Part shown: positions 11,439 to 23,351 of the stretch, piece by piece
How the letters are laid out: the number at the start of each line of letters is the position of its first letter
Numbering within the stretch: position 1 is the first letter of the stretch
Origin: Crambe crambe
Taxonomy: Eukaryota > Porifera > Demospongiae > Poecilosclerida > Crambeidae
Assembly: GCA_963924555.1 (NCBI GenBank)
Contig: OZ004584.1
Coordinates: 6,509,001 to 6,573,000, forward strand
Direction: 5' to 3'
Length of the DNA stretch: 64,000 bases
The notes under the pieces: model-generated
What the model saw: only the letters and a program-made list of their open reading frames with translations
Database searches by the model: none
What the model was told of the DNA's origin: nothing
Program-made: the position numbers and the translations under genes

Positions 11439-14400
11439 GTCATGTCAATGCTCCTTCTCAAGGGGACAGCAAGAGCTTGTCAGATGTTGAGTCTGTTACT
11501 TCTGACATATCAACTTCCAGTGACAAGATAAAAGTTTTTGTCTACTCAAGACCCGAATTTTCAAATGCTGTCACCAATAAGAAGTTTAGTCAACACTTCA
11601 AAGAGTTTGAATCTGGGATTGACCATGCTTTTATTGCAAAAAATAGCAAGACACGCCAATCCCTTGGATTTGGAATCATTTTCTTTTATTCTCTAGAAAT
11701 GGCTAACCTTGCTATTCAGAAGATGAGAAATACTAAAGTCATGGGAGAGTTTCAAATTATTTCAATTGGTAAAAAAGGTGAACTTCAATCACCTTCAGGT
11801 CCCTCTTTAGTGGATAGGACCAAGTTTAATGATGATGCAAGCATTTCTTCAGGCAGAAGTGATTTCCAGCCAACTTATAGTGGACCTGTCCACTCACAAC
11901 CTCCTGCAGACTGTATTCATGCCTATGTCCCTCAAACTAATCCAGCAGCTCCTCCTAATGTGGATGATCCACAGCAAGTATCAGTGAAAGTTACTCACCT
12001 CCCTACTACTATAACCAAAGAAAAACTGCATTTGCACTTCTTAAAGGCAGGGGAAATCAGAGGTGAACCTGTTATTCATGTCACCGATAAATCAGTTTAT
12101 GCTCATGTTAACTTCCACCAACCCATGTCAGCGCAGAATGCAGTATCTATGCTTAACAATAGTGTCATTGATGGTACAACGATCAGAGTTAAGCTTGCTC
12201 GAATGAAATCTCCAAATGCTGAGACGAAGTCCATTGAACGTGATAACTATGAAAAAGTTCTGAAATTGGATCCCAATCAGTGGAACACATTGATGCTGGT
12301 TAATCCAAACAGTGGAACATCACTATTCCAGGATGTAATATCTCCTTACAAGAGTAACCCCAATGTGATCATTCAGCTAGTTCATGAGAACCAGAGCGTG
12401 AAATTCTCAGGGAAGTTTGATGCTGTGGAAGATGCTTATTCCACCCTCAAGCGACAGTTGAATAAAGAACTTCCTGTCGACAAGTACGTACAATGTAGAT
12501 TATCTTAATGTGCTGTATATATACCAATGTACTGTGAAATCTTCATGGCTTGCCAAAATAAAAGTTCCACTCTATGCATGAAAACTTTTGTGGCTATCAT
12601 GTAATATTATTTTACTTCTTATTTCTTGCAGGTTAAAGAGAGAAGCTTTGGTTAACTTGAGGCCATCCTTACCTTCTGAGATCAACCAGAAGTATGGAGC
12701 ACATATTGTTGACTATCAAGGAATTGGGCCAACGATTCAATTCGAAGGTCCCATAACCGGCATTGAAAAAGCTCATGGTGAAGTTAAAGCTCTCGTGGAT
12801 AGCTTGTTCATGGAAGAAGTGAAATTAGAAAAGGAATATCAAGTTGATCAACTTGAAAAGGCAAGGAAACAAATTAAAGTTCCAGTTTATATCTGTTGCC
12901 CAGACTCATCACGAAGAAAGTCAGTAGTACTGTTTTCATTTGATCACACTACTCTTCAGAATTCAGCTCCTCGTGTAGTTCAACTTCTTTCTGTGAATGC
13001 TTTTCGTTTAAAATGCAAACCTGCAGAAGCTGTGTACTTACGATATTTCAAGAAAGATTTTATGTCCAAACTTCCAGCCAAAGCCACATTTGATGGTTCA
13101 GGAGAGAAAGTAACACTGAATGGTGGAGAAAACGAAATTCGAACATCCATAGAAATGATCCGTGCTCAAGTTTTTGAAGGATTATGCAGTGAAAAATTCA
13201 TTTATTCTTGTAACCCAAAGTTTCAATCTCAAATTGGAGAAACCATTCTTAGACCTTTCGAATTGGATGATCCTACTTTCCAATATATAACACCAAAGCT
13301 GTCTGGACAATCTAGTCGAGAAAAGGGACAGAGTAAAGGTCATCAAGCAAAGGATGAAAAAATAACTGTTTACATTTACTGCAGAAACCCAGAGTGCTTT
13401 GAGAAAGTATGTCAGTTACTTGAGGATTTGAATCCTGGCTCCAAGTTTTATCGTTTGCCCCATGTAAATGCTGCATCTATGATCAATGAAAACAAAATCG
13501 GGTTAGAAAATAAGTACAAAGTTCGAATCATGCAGGACCGAGCTTCATCTGTAGCTATCCACGGCTTAACTCAAGAAGAAGTGCAGCAATGCTACGATGC
13601 GATAAAAGAGCTTATTGAGTCTAATTTGATGGTTGTAAAGTATGTATCCGTAAACCCACAAATCGGCGAGCTTTTGAAGCTGTATCAGATAGAACTAGCA
13701 GAATTGAGAAGAGATTGTTCAGAATTAACTGTCCTTCCTCCAAATAAAGATAATATTAATGGGGTTATAAGAATCAAAGGCTCAATCAGTCAAGTGGATG
13801 ACATTAAAGAAAGACTTTCTTCTGGACTCCTCACTATGAACTCGTCAATGGAGCAGTTTGACCTTTCCTGCCCATCTGATCTATTTAAAATGTGGTGCAA
13901 TAGATGGAGTCAAGTCAGAGAGCAGGAAAAAAAAAGGTCAAAAGTTCTTCTTACCTTCAGCGAGTCAGGTCAGGGTAGTGGTGACAATAAACATGTCAAA
14001 TTCACTGTTATTGGAACTGACGAGATTGGAGTACAAGAAGTCAAGGATGCTATCCTTTCTGAAGGGGTTCAGGTTGAAAAAAAAGTCATTGAATTACCAC
14101 CAAATGGTGCAAATTATCTACTTAAAGCCAAAAAGGACAAAAATATGGACTTTCTGAAGAACGTAATCGTAAATGTTGGATATATAAAAAAATCTACAAA
14201 CGAAGTGACTCTTTTTGCCCCCAAGGAACTTGAAGAAAATCTTTCCATTGCTGAGGAGAAAATTCGTGAATTTATTGGTGACCGTGCAAGCACAAGCGAC
14301 ATCATTTACAGTAAAGATCCTGTTGTAGGCTTGATATTACTTTCACCTGTGAGATCAGTGCATCATATAACAAATGCTAATGCCATCGCTGGACAGCATC

Positions 14401-16715
14401 AAGCCTCTGTGCATGTTCTGAAAAAGCCCAGTGTGGGTCTCCGTATCAGTGGTTCTGAGACTGCCATTGCCAAAGTCAAACCATTCATTCAGTCCACCAT
14501 TGAAGCAATCGAGAAAACCATTGGAGAGAAAAAAGTGCCTATTAAAGCTCTCCATGTTCCCTTGCTAACATCTACCGAATTCACAAGATTTCAGTCTAAA
14601 CTTGAAAGTGATCTCTGTGTGACATGTTCTTATCCTAAATCTGGCAAAGTGGCCAAGCTCATATGCAGTTCATTAATTCGATTGGATAGTGCAGGATATG
14701 TCAAAATTGACATCTGCAAAGGTGATCTCATTTATGAGCAGGTTGATGCTATCGTAAATGCTGCCAATGAAGATCTGAAGCATATTGGAGGACTGGCTAA
14801 AGCTATTTCGGATGCTGGTGGACCAAGTATACAGACTGAAAGTGATGACTATATTCACACGAACTGCAAGGTTAAACCTGGACAAGCAGTTTGTTTAGGA
14901 GCTGGAGATCTTCCCTGCAAGAAAGTGATCCATGCTGTCGGACCTCGCTGGATGGGTGGTCACTGCAATGAGGAGCAGACTCTATATTTTTCTGTTTTCA
15001 AGAGCCTCGAGGCAGCATCTAATGAATCACTCTCTTCCATAGCTTTCCCTGCTATTGGCACAGGAGTGTTCAATGTGCCAGAAGACATATGTGCCAGAGC
15101 ATCTTTGAAAGCAGTACGAGATTTTTGCCAAGCTTTTCCATACACTTCCATCAATACGGTGAAATTTATACTATTCCAACAGAGTTCTGTCAATGTGTTC
15201 AAATCACCAATCATGTCAGGTCAGTGTGGGGAATATCAGCATGGTAACCAATCAGCTGTAAGGTCTCCTTATGTCCCTGAATCCAGTCCAGCTTCAAACA
15301 TCACCAGAAACTGGCAATGGAAGAATGACCAAGGAACATTTACTTCCTACAGCAGTGAAATCTCCAACCATCTGACTGCTGCTTTTCAATCATCTCCGAA
15401 GGGATCCGTTCAAGTCACAATAAATGGAGTTCCATATGTTATTGACGTTGCTAAGATGAAGCAGACTAATAGTCTCACTGGTTACTCCAGACAAATCACT
15501 CAAACATCTGATTCCTCAGACTTCCAGTGGATGTACCAAGATGATAATTCTGCATGTGTTTATTACACACCTAATGATTCAAAATCAATTGAGACTATGT
15601 TCCTATCCAAAACTCCTGGTCAGTTGATCATCAATGGAAGGATATATACGTTTGATTTCACTCAAATGTGTCAGATTAACAAAGCCACTGGATTTAAACG
15701 TGACATATTACGACGAAATGCTCCCAAAGTTGAAACACTCTTGGAATCTCCAGATAATGTGGGAAAACATGAGCCAAAGCTATCAAATGATATCATTTTG
15801 ACCTTACGAGGTCCATGTGAGAGTTTGGGAGCTGCTGAGGAAAAGGTGATCTCCAAGTTGAAGAGTGCCAACAGTTCTCAAATCTTGGATACTCTTCCAA
15901 AGAATGTGACTCCAGCTCTGAAGAAGAAGCTTCAACAGATTGCAAAGAAAAATAGCCTCATGTATTCATTTGAAGAGAAATCTGAAAAGCAGGTGATGAA
16001 AGTTGAAGGAGTCTATTTCAAAGTTCAGGCTGCAGTTAATGCTATCAATGAAGAGATTCTTACCTTTCTTGTGACATCTGTTGCATCTGAAGACGATCTT
16101 CAGTTCCCCCCGGAATGGGTGCAGCAGACTCAAACCACTGAGCTATTTCAGGTGACTTGTGGCAGTCCAGAGTGGCAGCAGGTTGAAGGGAAGTTTTCAG
16201 CTACAATGGCTGGTCATCCAATTCACAGTATCGCTCGCATACAAAACAAATGGCTGTGGGAAAAGTATGCTATTCAGAAGAAACGTATGGGTCAAAAGAA
16301 CCAAGGTCGTGTCAATGAGATGCAGCTGTTTCATGGAACACGTAGCAATGACCCGAAGTTGATATACGAAGGTGAAGATGGGTTTGACATGCGATATGGA
16401 GCTCAGGGGATGTGGGGTGTGGCTAACTATTTCGCTGTTAATGCCAGTTATTCTAATAACTATGCTCATCAATCTCAGATGGGAAGAAAAGAGATGTTTC
16501 TTGTCAAGGTGCTGACTGGTGATAGCCATGAATGTCCATCTAATCGTTCTCTGCGCATGCCTCCAGTCAAGCCAACAACTGGTGGAGCTCAGGGAGGTGA
16601 CGTCCAGTTTTCTCAGATGAAGTATGACACTGTAACAGGACACACCAATGGCTCTCAAGTCTTCATGACTTATGATAATGACAAGGCCTACCCTGCATAC
16701 CTCATCTCCTATTAA
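11439..16715 (+). CDS. PARP14-like mono-ADP-ribosyltransferase (RRM, macro, two WWE, PARP catalytic)
   Basis: Two exons were read: about 11439-12483 and 12632-16715 (donor AA|GTACGT, acceptor TTCTTGCAG, matching phase). Order of domains: RRM-like (about 11535-11770) and a second RRM (about 11975-12220); a long region of KH-like repeats (12640-14680); one macro domain (about 14695-15195, with VDAIVNAANEDLKHIGG and AFPAIGTGVFNVP); two WWE domains (about 15305-15490 and 15520-15700); and the PARP catalytic domain (about 16110-16715). The catalytic His is in LFHGT and the Tyr in NYFAVNASYS. The position of the PARP1 Glu is Val (SQVFMTYD), so mono- rather than poly-ADP-ribosylation is expected. 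Human PARP14 has three macro domains; here there is one. The 5' end is uncertain: TGA at 11402 closes the frame and no ATG occurs until about 11698. Either an upstream exon splices in at 11439 or the gene is 5'-truncated. Confidence 0.85.
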
Positions 16716-16775
16716 ACTAAAGTTTGTGAAACTGAAGTTTGTGACTCTAGCGAACTACATATATTTGATTGAAAA

Positions 16776-16781
16776 AATAAA
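16776..16781 (+). terminator. Polyadenylation signal of the PARP gene
   Basis: AATAAA lies 61 bases after the TAA stop codon, in an AT-rich 3' flank. Confidence 0.5.
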
Positions 16782-17115
16782 ACATTCAAGTGAATATAAA
16801 AAATATTCAATTGAATTAGCTGTTTAAAAAAAAGATGCTATTATAGCTATTATTAATCTTATTCTTGCAGTATTATAATTTTATTGAAACAGTAAATTTT
16901 AATTTTTTATGATGTCGTGTTTGATCATGATGACATTGTTAAATAGAAAACTGCAAAATGACTAGCAAGCATGCAGCACATATATAATTGTAAGCCTCGT
17001 TCCCAGGCCTTCCTCTGTATCTTAACAGAATGATACTTGAACAGGATAGGGCAGTCTAAAATATAAATCGGTCAATGGGGGACATCTGTGGAGGAAAGAA
17101 AATGTTTCTATTCGA

Positions 17116-17202
17116 GCCACTGAGCTCTTTCAGATGACTTGTGGCAGCATGTTGAGGGGAAGTTTTCAGCTACAATGGTCGATTCACAATATTATTGCTG
17201 TC
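17116..17202 (+). pseudogene. Decayed fragment of the PARP catalytic-region exon
   Basis: Matches 16135-16235 of the PARP gene block by block: CCACTGAGCT, TTTCAG, TGACTTGTGGCAG, GTTGA, GGGAAGTTTTCAGCTACAAT and ATTCACA. A deletion of about 13-16 bp after GGCAG and further losses break the frame. It sits about 100 bp before the ZNF277 start codon. Confidence 0.75.
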
Positions 17203-17305
17203 ACGTGTGGGAAAAAAATTTTGATCGGAGTGATCAGTAAATTTTGCGTATAATAATTATTATTATTAATAAAATGCGGGTCAAAGGTCTAGTTGATCTG
17301 GCAAG

Positions 17306-20300
17306 ATGTCGAATTCACATCAAATAGCGTCAACACTGTGCAGAGATACATTCTTACATCCTCTCTCTTTCCCAAGTGCTCCAGAAAAAGACTTATCCCA
17401 TTTTCTGGATCCAGAACGTGATGTGCCCATAGCATGCCTCATGCCCTCGTGTTCAGAAATGTTTGGTGTACCTGAAGTTGCTGTTCTTGAAAAAGAAATG
17501 GCTGATGCTTCCACTGATGGAGTTCATAAGACTAAGCAAACAGTCAATTCTGAAATAGAGAGACCAGATTCTGGTGATACTAAGGGAGTGAATACTGTGA
17601 AGTATCAAGAGTCCAATGCTGCTGATAGAGATAAAGTCAGATCCAGAACTTTATGTACCAAAGAAAGTAGACCTGGGACTTTGCAAGAACACAGTGTTAG
17701 TATAAAAGGAGGTGCAGCTGTGACTTTACAAGGGCCCAGTGTTTCTATAAAAGGAACTGGAGTGCAAGAGCCCAGTGCTATTATAAAGGGAGGTGGAGCT
17801 GGCACTTTGAATCAAACGAGTGCTGAAGGAGGTGGACATTTGCAAGAAACAAGTGCTACAGGCACAAATAAGGCTGGGACTTCAAAGCTTCAGTTCAGTG
17901 CCAAGGACAAGTGGTTGCGGCATTTATTTCTGGTGCATAAAATGGTCATTGATAAGGCCAACGAAATTAGTAGTCTTAAAAGGTTTGTTTAATAGAAGGT
18001 TCAGCACTAGCTACACTTCTATTACAAATATTACTATCATGTATCTTCCCTTTTGCATAATAGCTACTCCCTCTACTGGAAAAGGAGATTTTCCGAGTCT
18101 CCCATTACTGATTTTGCTGCAGTAATAAGAACTAACTCCACAAATGATGGTAAAGCACTATTATTTTCGTACTAAAATTTAATGTTTTTGTTTATAGATA
18201 GCTAAATCAGGAAAGGGTCTTAGCCAATAAGAGCAATAATTTATCTTGTGATTACAGAGTTTTTTTATTCCCTTTCAGCCAGGTATGACCCGAGTGCGGA
18301 TTATTTTTTGCTCAGTGGCACTTTACCAGAAGATAAGCAGTTCAGAGAGCAGCTTCAACGCCAGAAACTGGTAAAGGGGACCGGGATGGGAGAGAGAGAG
18401 AGAGAGAGAGAGAGAACTAGAGTGCACTGTATACAAATGATGGAACCTCTTGATACAGAAAGTATCTAGTTTAGAGATGTCTCCTCATACATAAAAAGCT
18501 AGAGTTTGAATTTAGGGAATTGAGTGTACATACATGTGGGGTTAGACTATAGCTAATTATGTGCTGTATCAGTTTGACCATAACATTGTTATTTGTGACC
18601 TAGCTTCTTAGCCACATATAGTTCCAAACTTCTGTCATATTTCTGTGAGGAAGTCAATGGCCAAAATGACACCTGAGAAAGTTTCACATACAAAATTATC
18701 AGCACTACTATGCTGCTGGACATGTTTCTAGGAAGCAGTTCTGTCTGTTCAGCAGAAGGAGAGAGAAGAGGAGAGTTTTTCTCGAAGCTGTCTCTTTTGC
18801 AGTCACGTTGTCACTGGCAACAGGTCACTCCTCTTCCAGCACATGCTCGACACTCACGGCTTCAATGTTGGGCAGCCTGACAACTTGGGTGAGTAGTCCA
18901 TACCAACATGTACTGATAGCCAGTCAGTAGCTGAACTTTGTTATTTTATCCTCTCTTTCTTTCTTTCTCTTCTTTCTCCTTTCTTTCTTTCTTTTTCGTA
19001 TGTAACTTTCCTTCCTTCCTTCCTTCCTTCAGTTTTTGTGAATGAGTTTCTAGACTTACTCCAGGGGAAGCTTAACAAGTAAGAATAATTACTTGTGTAT
19101 TGTTATAATGGGGAAGAAATTTTCCATTCCCTTTCACGTACATAGTTTTCAGTGTCTGTACTGTGAGAAGTCATTTCGTGACTACCCAACACTTAAGGAC
19201 CACATGAGGAAGAAGCAACACAAGAAGATCAGTCCCACCAACCATTCATACGATAAATTCTACATCATCAACTATCTGGAATTTGGCAAGACGTGGACAG
19301 AGGTTCAGGCTGAGGATGACAGGGAGATACTACCTCAGATCCAAGACAGGTCTGTAAACTTTCAACTCTACAAGTCATATTGTAACTACATACAGCCTAC
19401 AGTGACCACCTCTGGGTCACAAAAAGTATACGGAGGTTGTTGGAATGGTTGACCTATGGAATGGAATGGTGGTTGGTAGTGGTGGATGGTCGAAATGGCA
19501 AATCAAATGGTCTTTATGTTAGATCATGACGGTGAGTGACTACAAGGTTTACAATAGATGGAGGCGGAGCCAATGTGTCTATTGTAAACCTCGTAGTCAC
19601 TGGAGTGATCTAATGACTTAGACAATAGTATAAACTGTGTATAGTCTTATGACAACCACAGGTCTCTATGTGAAACCACAGGTCTCTACCGGTGATACAT
19701 AGATACCTGACCACTTGCAGGCCTAGCAAGTGATTACTACGTGATATAGTTACCTCATTACATCAAAGGGAATTATTCATAAAATTGTCTAAGGGTGGTC
19801 TCTGTATACAGGTGGTCTTTAAATTCACTGTACTGGTGTTATGACAGTTTTTAATGCAGTCTGTGCTCTATGATCAATTGATGTATTCTTTTTCAGTGAG
19901 TGGGATGACTGGCGTGAGAGTGAAGAGATATCTCTCATCTTTTGTCTCTTCTGTCCTCATTCCTCTAAAGACCTCACCTCCACTCTTGATCACATGATGG
20001 CTGAGCACGGCTTCGACTATCAGCAGTGCTGTCATCAACACAACTTGGACTATTATGGGCAAATTAAAGTCATCAACTACATCAGGAGGAAGGTGTGATG
20101 TAGGCAACAAAGAAGTGGTGTCCTGATAATGGAGGTGCCCTTATCCATTGTAATAGAGTGACCTGATAATGGAGGTGCCCTTATCCATGGAGGAAGGTGT
20201 GGTGTAGGCAACAAAGAAGATAATGGAGGTGCCCTTATCCATTGTAATAGAGTGACCTGATAATGGAGGTGCCCTTATCCGTGACCTGATAGTAGAGGTG

Positions 20301-21073
20301 CCCTTATCTATTGTAATAGAGTGACCTGATAGTAGAGGTACTCTTTTCCATGGAGGAAGGTGTGATGTAGGCAATAAGTGGAGCTCCTCCAAGTGTGGAC
20401 CAGAAGAAGTTATGTACTGATAATGGAGGTACCCTTATCTGTTATAATAGAGTTGTAGAGGTCCCCTTATCTATGGGCAAATAATGGATTGACCTGACTG
20501 TACAGGTGCTCTTATCTATAGACATCTTTACAGAGTGACCTTATTGTATATAGAGGTGCCCTTATATGAATTAACCTGACTATAGAGGTGCCATTATCTT
20601 ATGGATTGACCTGATTTTGAAGAGGTGCCCTTATCCATAGTCATAGACATCTTATGGTACCTTGATCATAGAGGTACCTTTAGCCATGGAGTCTTCTGAT
20701 TGTAGAAGTGCCCAACATCTTTTGTATACAGAGTGTCCTGTTTTAGAGGACACTCTGAGATATATTGACTGACATATTGAGGGGTTACATTTGATATGAG
20801 TTTGCCCCTGTTTACTTTAATCCATCCATAATAGGTTCATGTTAATACCTGTTCCTATTGCTGCGAGCAATTTCAGTCCCACGATGAAATGTCTTGTCAC
20901 ATGAGACGCCATAAACACTTCATGCTGCCACCCGATAGGTCAACTTGGGACCAATCACAGTGAGTTCTTCTGGATTATGACTAAAGGTGTAGCTGTGTTG
21001 TTATTCTTGTAGGTACTTCTTTCCCACTTTTGAAAATGACACATTTTTGTTTTATTTGGAAGACATATCTTGA
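17306..21073 (+). CDS. ZNF277: Zinc finger protein 277
   Basis: Eight exons: 17306-17982, 18283-18370, 18732-18888, 19033-19078, 19146-19349, 19897-20092, 20835-20959, 21013-21073. All have GT/AG borders and consistent phases, giving 517 residues. Signatures match animal ZNF277: a fused YFLLSGTLPED block; finger CLFCSHVVTG ending HMLDTHGFN; CLYCEKSFRDYPTLKDHMRK; then the FYIINYLEFGKTW block; CLFCPH ending HMMAEHGFD; IKVINYIRRK; CSYCCEQF ending HMRRHKH; and the terminal TWDQSQYFFPTFENDT. The N-terminal finger is split: CLMPSC in exon 1 is separated from HLFLVH by an insertion of about 130 residues, rich in Ser/Gly and repeating QGPSVSIKGG-like units. Known ZNF277 binds ribosomal protein uS5 and has been linked to Polycomb function. 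ATG 17306 is the first in frame with the conserved HPLSFP motif. The 3' end converges on the kinase gene. Confidence 0.93.
18964..19032 (+). repeat. Pyrimidine microsatellites forming the acceptor tract of ZNF277 exon 4
   Basis: TTTC-type and then TTCC-type tetranucleotide runs lead directly into the AG at 19031-19032, so a microsatellite acts as the polypyrimidine tract of this splice site. Confidence 0.7.
19535..19601. repeat. Short hairpin, 24-bp arms, in ZNF277 intron 5
   Basis: 19535-19558 (AGTGACTACAAGGTTTACAA...) pairs with 19578-19601 with one mismatch, around a 19-bp loop. Either a tiny MITE remnant or a structured intronic element. Confidence 0.6.
20110..20700. repeat. Minisatellite in ZNF277 intron 6
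   Basis: More than ten imperfect copies of a unit containing TGATAATGGAGGTGCCCTTA and TCCATTGTAATAGAGTGACC, of variable length. Some units include a GGAGGAAGGTGTG(A/G)TGTAGGC block that copies the end of exon 6 and its donor (20085-20105), so the array seems to have amplified from the exon border. Confidence 0.75.
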
Positions 21074-21379
21074 AATTCATCTCAATAAGATATACCACAT
21101 TGCAGAAGCTCAGAAGTATATATTACAACTATTAACTTTAAAAGAAATTACATGGGAGAACAAAAAGGCATGAAACAAAACCAATGTATAATTATTAAAG
21201 GACAATAAAGAAATAACAGTGAAATTAATAGTGTAACCCTTGCATGCATGTTAGTTTGAATGCAACTCAGCAACTATGACATGATGAGAATTGTCAAGTG
21301 CTGCAAAGTGATTACATAATCAATAATAACAATTACCACAGATGCATGTTAAGTTTATAGTTCTTCACTCAGTCTTGTA

Positions 21380-22333
21380 TTATTCCATGTGGGTGCTGAT
21401 CTGATGGAATACGTCAGCTGCTTCAGGTCGTTTACACTTGTTATCAGATAGGCAGGAATGTATTATCTCCTTTAGTGGATGAGAATCTGGGATTTTCTCA
21501 AGGAGTGCAAACAGCTGCTTTTTCTGCTTTAGGTGTATCTTCACTGTAATAATTTGCGTTGCTATGACACCAAAGGAGTAAACATTGATAGTAAGGCTGT
21601 AGTTAGCAGGATCTTCTCTGACTTCAGAAGGAAAGTAAACTTCTCTATGACCAAGGGCTGTCAGTGTTGCACTCATTTGATCATGAGGTATGAGTCGGGA
21701 CATTCCAAAGTCAGCTATTTTGGCAATTGGAAGGTCACCAATTCTGGCCAATGATAGCAGTATATTATCGTCACAGAGATCACGGTGGACAATCTCCTTG
21801 TCATGCAGAAATGCAAGGCCTTCTGAAATATCCTTACATAAACTGATTTGGCATAAGAGAGTTAGTTTCTTGTCAGTTTTTGTTTCATCTCCTAAATATT
21901 TTTTGAGACTGCAATCCATCAGTTCCATGACCAGAATCGGCAGGTTAGATTTTGGTTCAGTGACTGTGGCTAGGTGATGTACGATATTCTTATGCTCCAG
22001 TGATTTCAAAAAGTTACATTCCTTCCTGAAATGCTCAAGAGCAGCTGTTTGGATTGTTGTGGTTGCATTCAAGCCAGTTGCCAGTTCTTGAGCATGATGT
22101 GTCAGGAGTTTTGCTGCACAAGCATTACCTTTGAATGTAGCTCTGAAAACAGTACCAAATGCTCCATTACCAATATTTTCACCAGTCTTGATATCAAGGT
22201 CTTCTGCTGATACTAATCATAACAAGAACAACATAGCTAATGACAATAATTATACAATAACTAAAATACCTTGATCTGCTTGAAAGCCATCAGCAGGCTC
22301 CACGTCAATTTGTAAGCCAGAGCCATTTAACAT
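21380..22333 (-). CDS. Protein kinase domain, tyrosine-kinase/TKL-like, probably receptor type
   Basis: Exons 22212-21380 and 22333-22270 (the latter possibly extending upstream) join in phase (donor G|GTATTT, acceptor GATTAG). The kinase domain is nearly complete: glycine loop GNGAFGTVFRA, Lys in CAAKLL, helix-C Glu in FRKECNFLKSLEH, catalytic loop HRDLCDDNILL, DFGMSR, and YFPSEV where MAPE is usual. NVYSFG replaces DVYSFG. The protein ends at TAA 21380-21382, soon after the C-lobe. The short upstream segment has KKKYVMLN, like a juxtamembrane region. No exon for a transmembrane segment was found between 22334 and 22613, so the link to the Ig-like exon upstream is inferred. Alternatively it is a cytoplasmic kinase starting at ATG 22333. 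The gene is convergent with ZNF277, 306 bp apart. Confidence 0.75.
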
Positions 22334-22613
22334 TACATACTTTTTCTTTGGACATGATTATGAAAAGTCATGATTATGAAATGTCAGTCATTGCTAGTTC
22401 TGAAGGAATATCATGTTAGTGGTGGTCTGGTGGAGGGGGTGGGGGATGAGAGTATGTTGCACTCATTCCTACATTGTATAAAGAGGGTACACTGATTACT
22501 GCTAGTTGTGACTGAAGTCAACTATCCAGCTAAGAGAATTAGAATTATAGTTACTAGCTAATCCAGCCAAAACATCTATGAGAATTCCTTTATATATACA
22601 TGGAACTAATCAC

Positions 22614-22923
22614 CTGCAATTGTTATTCCTTGACTCATTGTTTCATTAACTTGTCCACAATAAAAGGTGCCTTCATATTGAGGTTGGATTATAAACCTTA
22701 CCACTCTATTGGGTATTATAATGGTAGATTTGATGTCTTTAAGATTAGTAGCTATCATTGATAAAAAAGTGATGCTTGTAGCCATTGAACCATTCTGAGC
22801 ATTACAATGAAGTATCAGTTCATTTCGAAATCTCTGAAAAGTCAACTCAAATATCTGATTTTCAGGAGCTCCTTGCACTGAAACAAGAACGATATAGAAT
22901 ACAAAAATAGGGTAGTACCACAT
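22614..22923 (-). CDS. Signal peptide plus Ig-like extracellular exon (probably 5' end of the kinase gene)
   Basis: ATG 22923 opens a hydrophobic signal peptide (YPIFVFYIVLVSVQG), followed by about 80 residues with an Ig-like pattern: LILHC early and GTFYCGQ late, about 50 residues apart. Two N-glycosylation sequons are visible. The exon ends at the donor GCAG|GTGATT in phase 1. It has the layout of the first exon of a secreted or receptor protein. Position and strand favour belonging to the downstream kinase, but the phase does not fit its nearest exon directly, so at least one exon (transmembrane) is missing from the model. Confidence 0.55.

Positions 22924-23351
<428 letters not shown>

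Noticed and set aside
16197-16658. 153-codon minus-strand frame
   Set aside because: Antisense shadow of the PARP catalytic domain, which is clearly coding on the plus strand.
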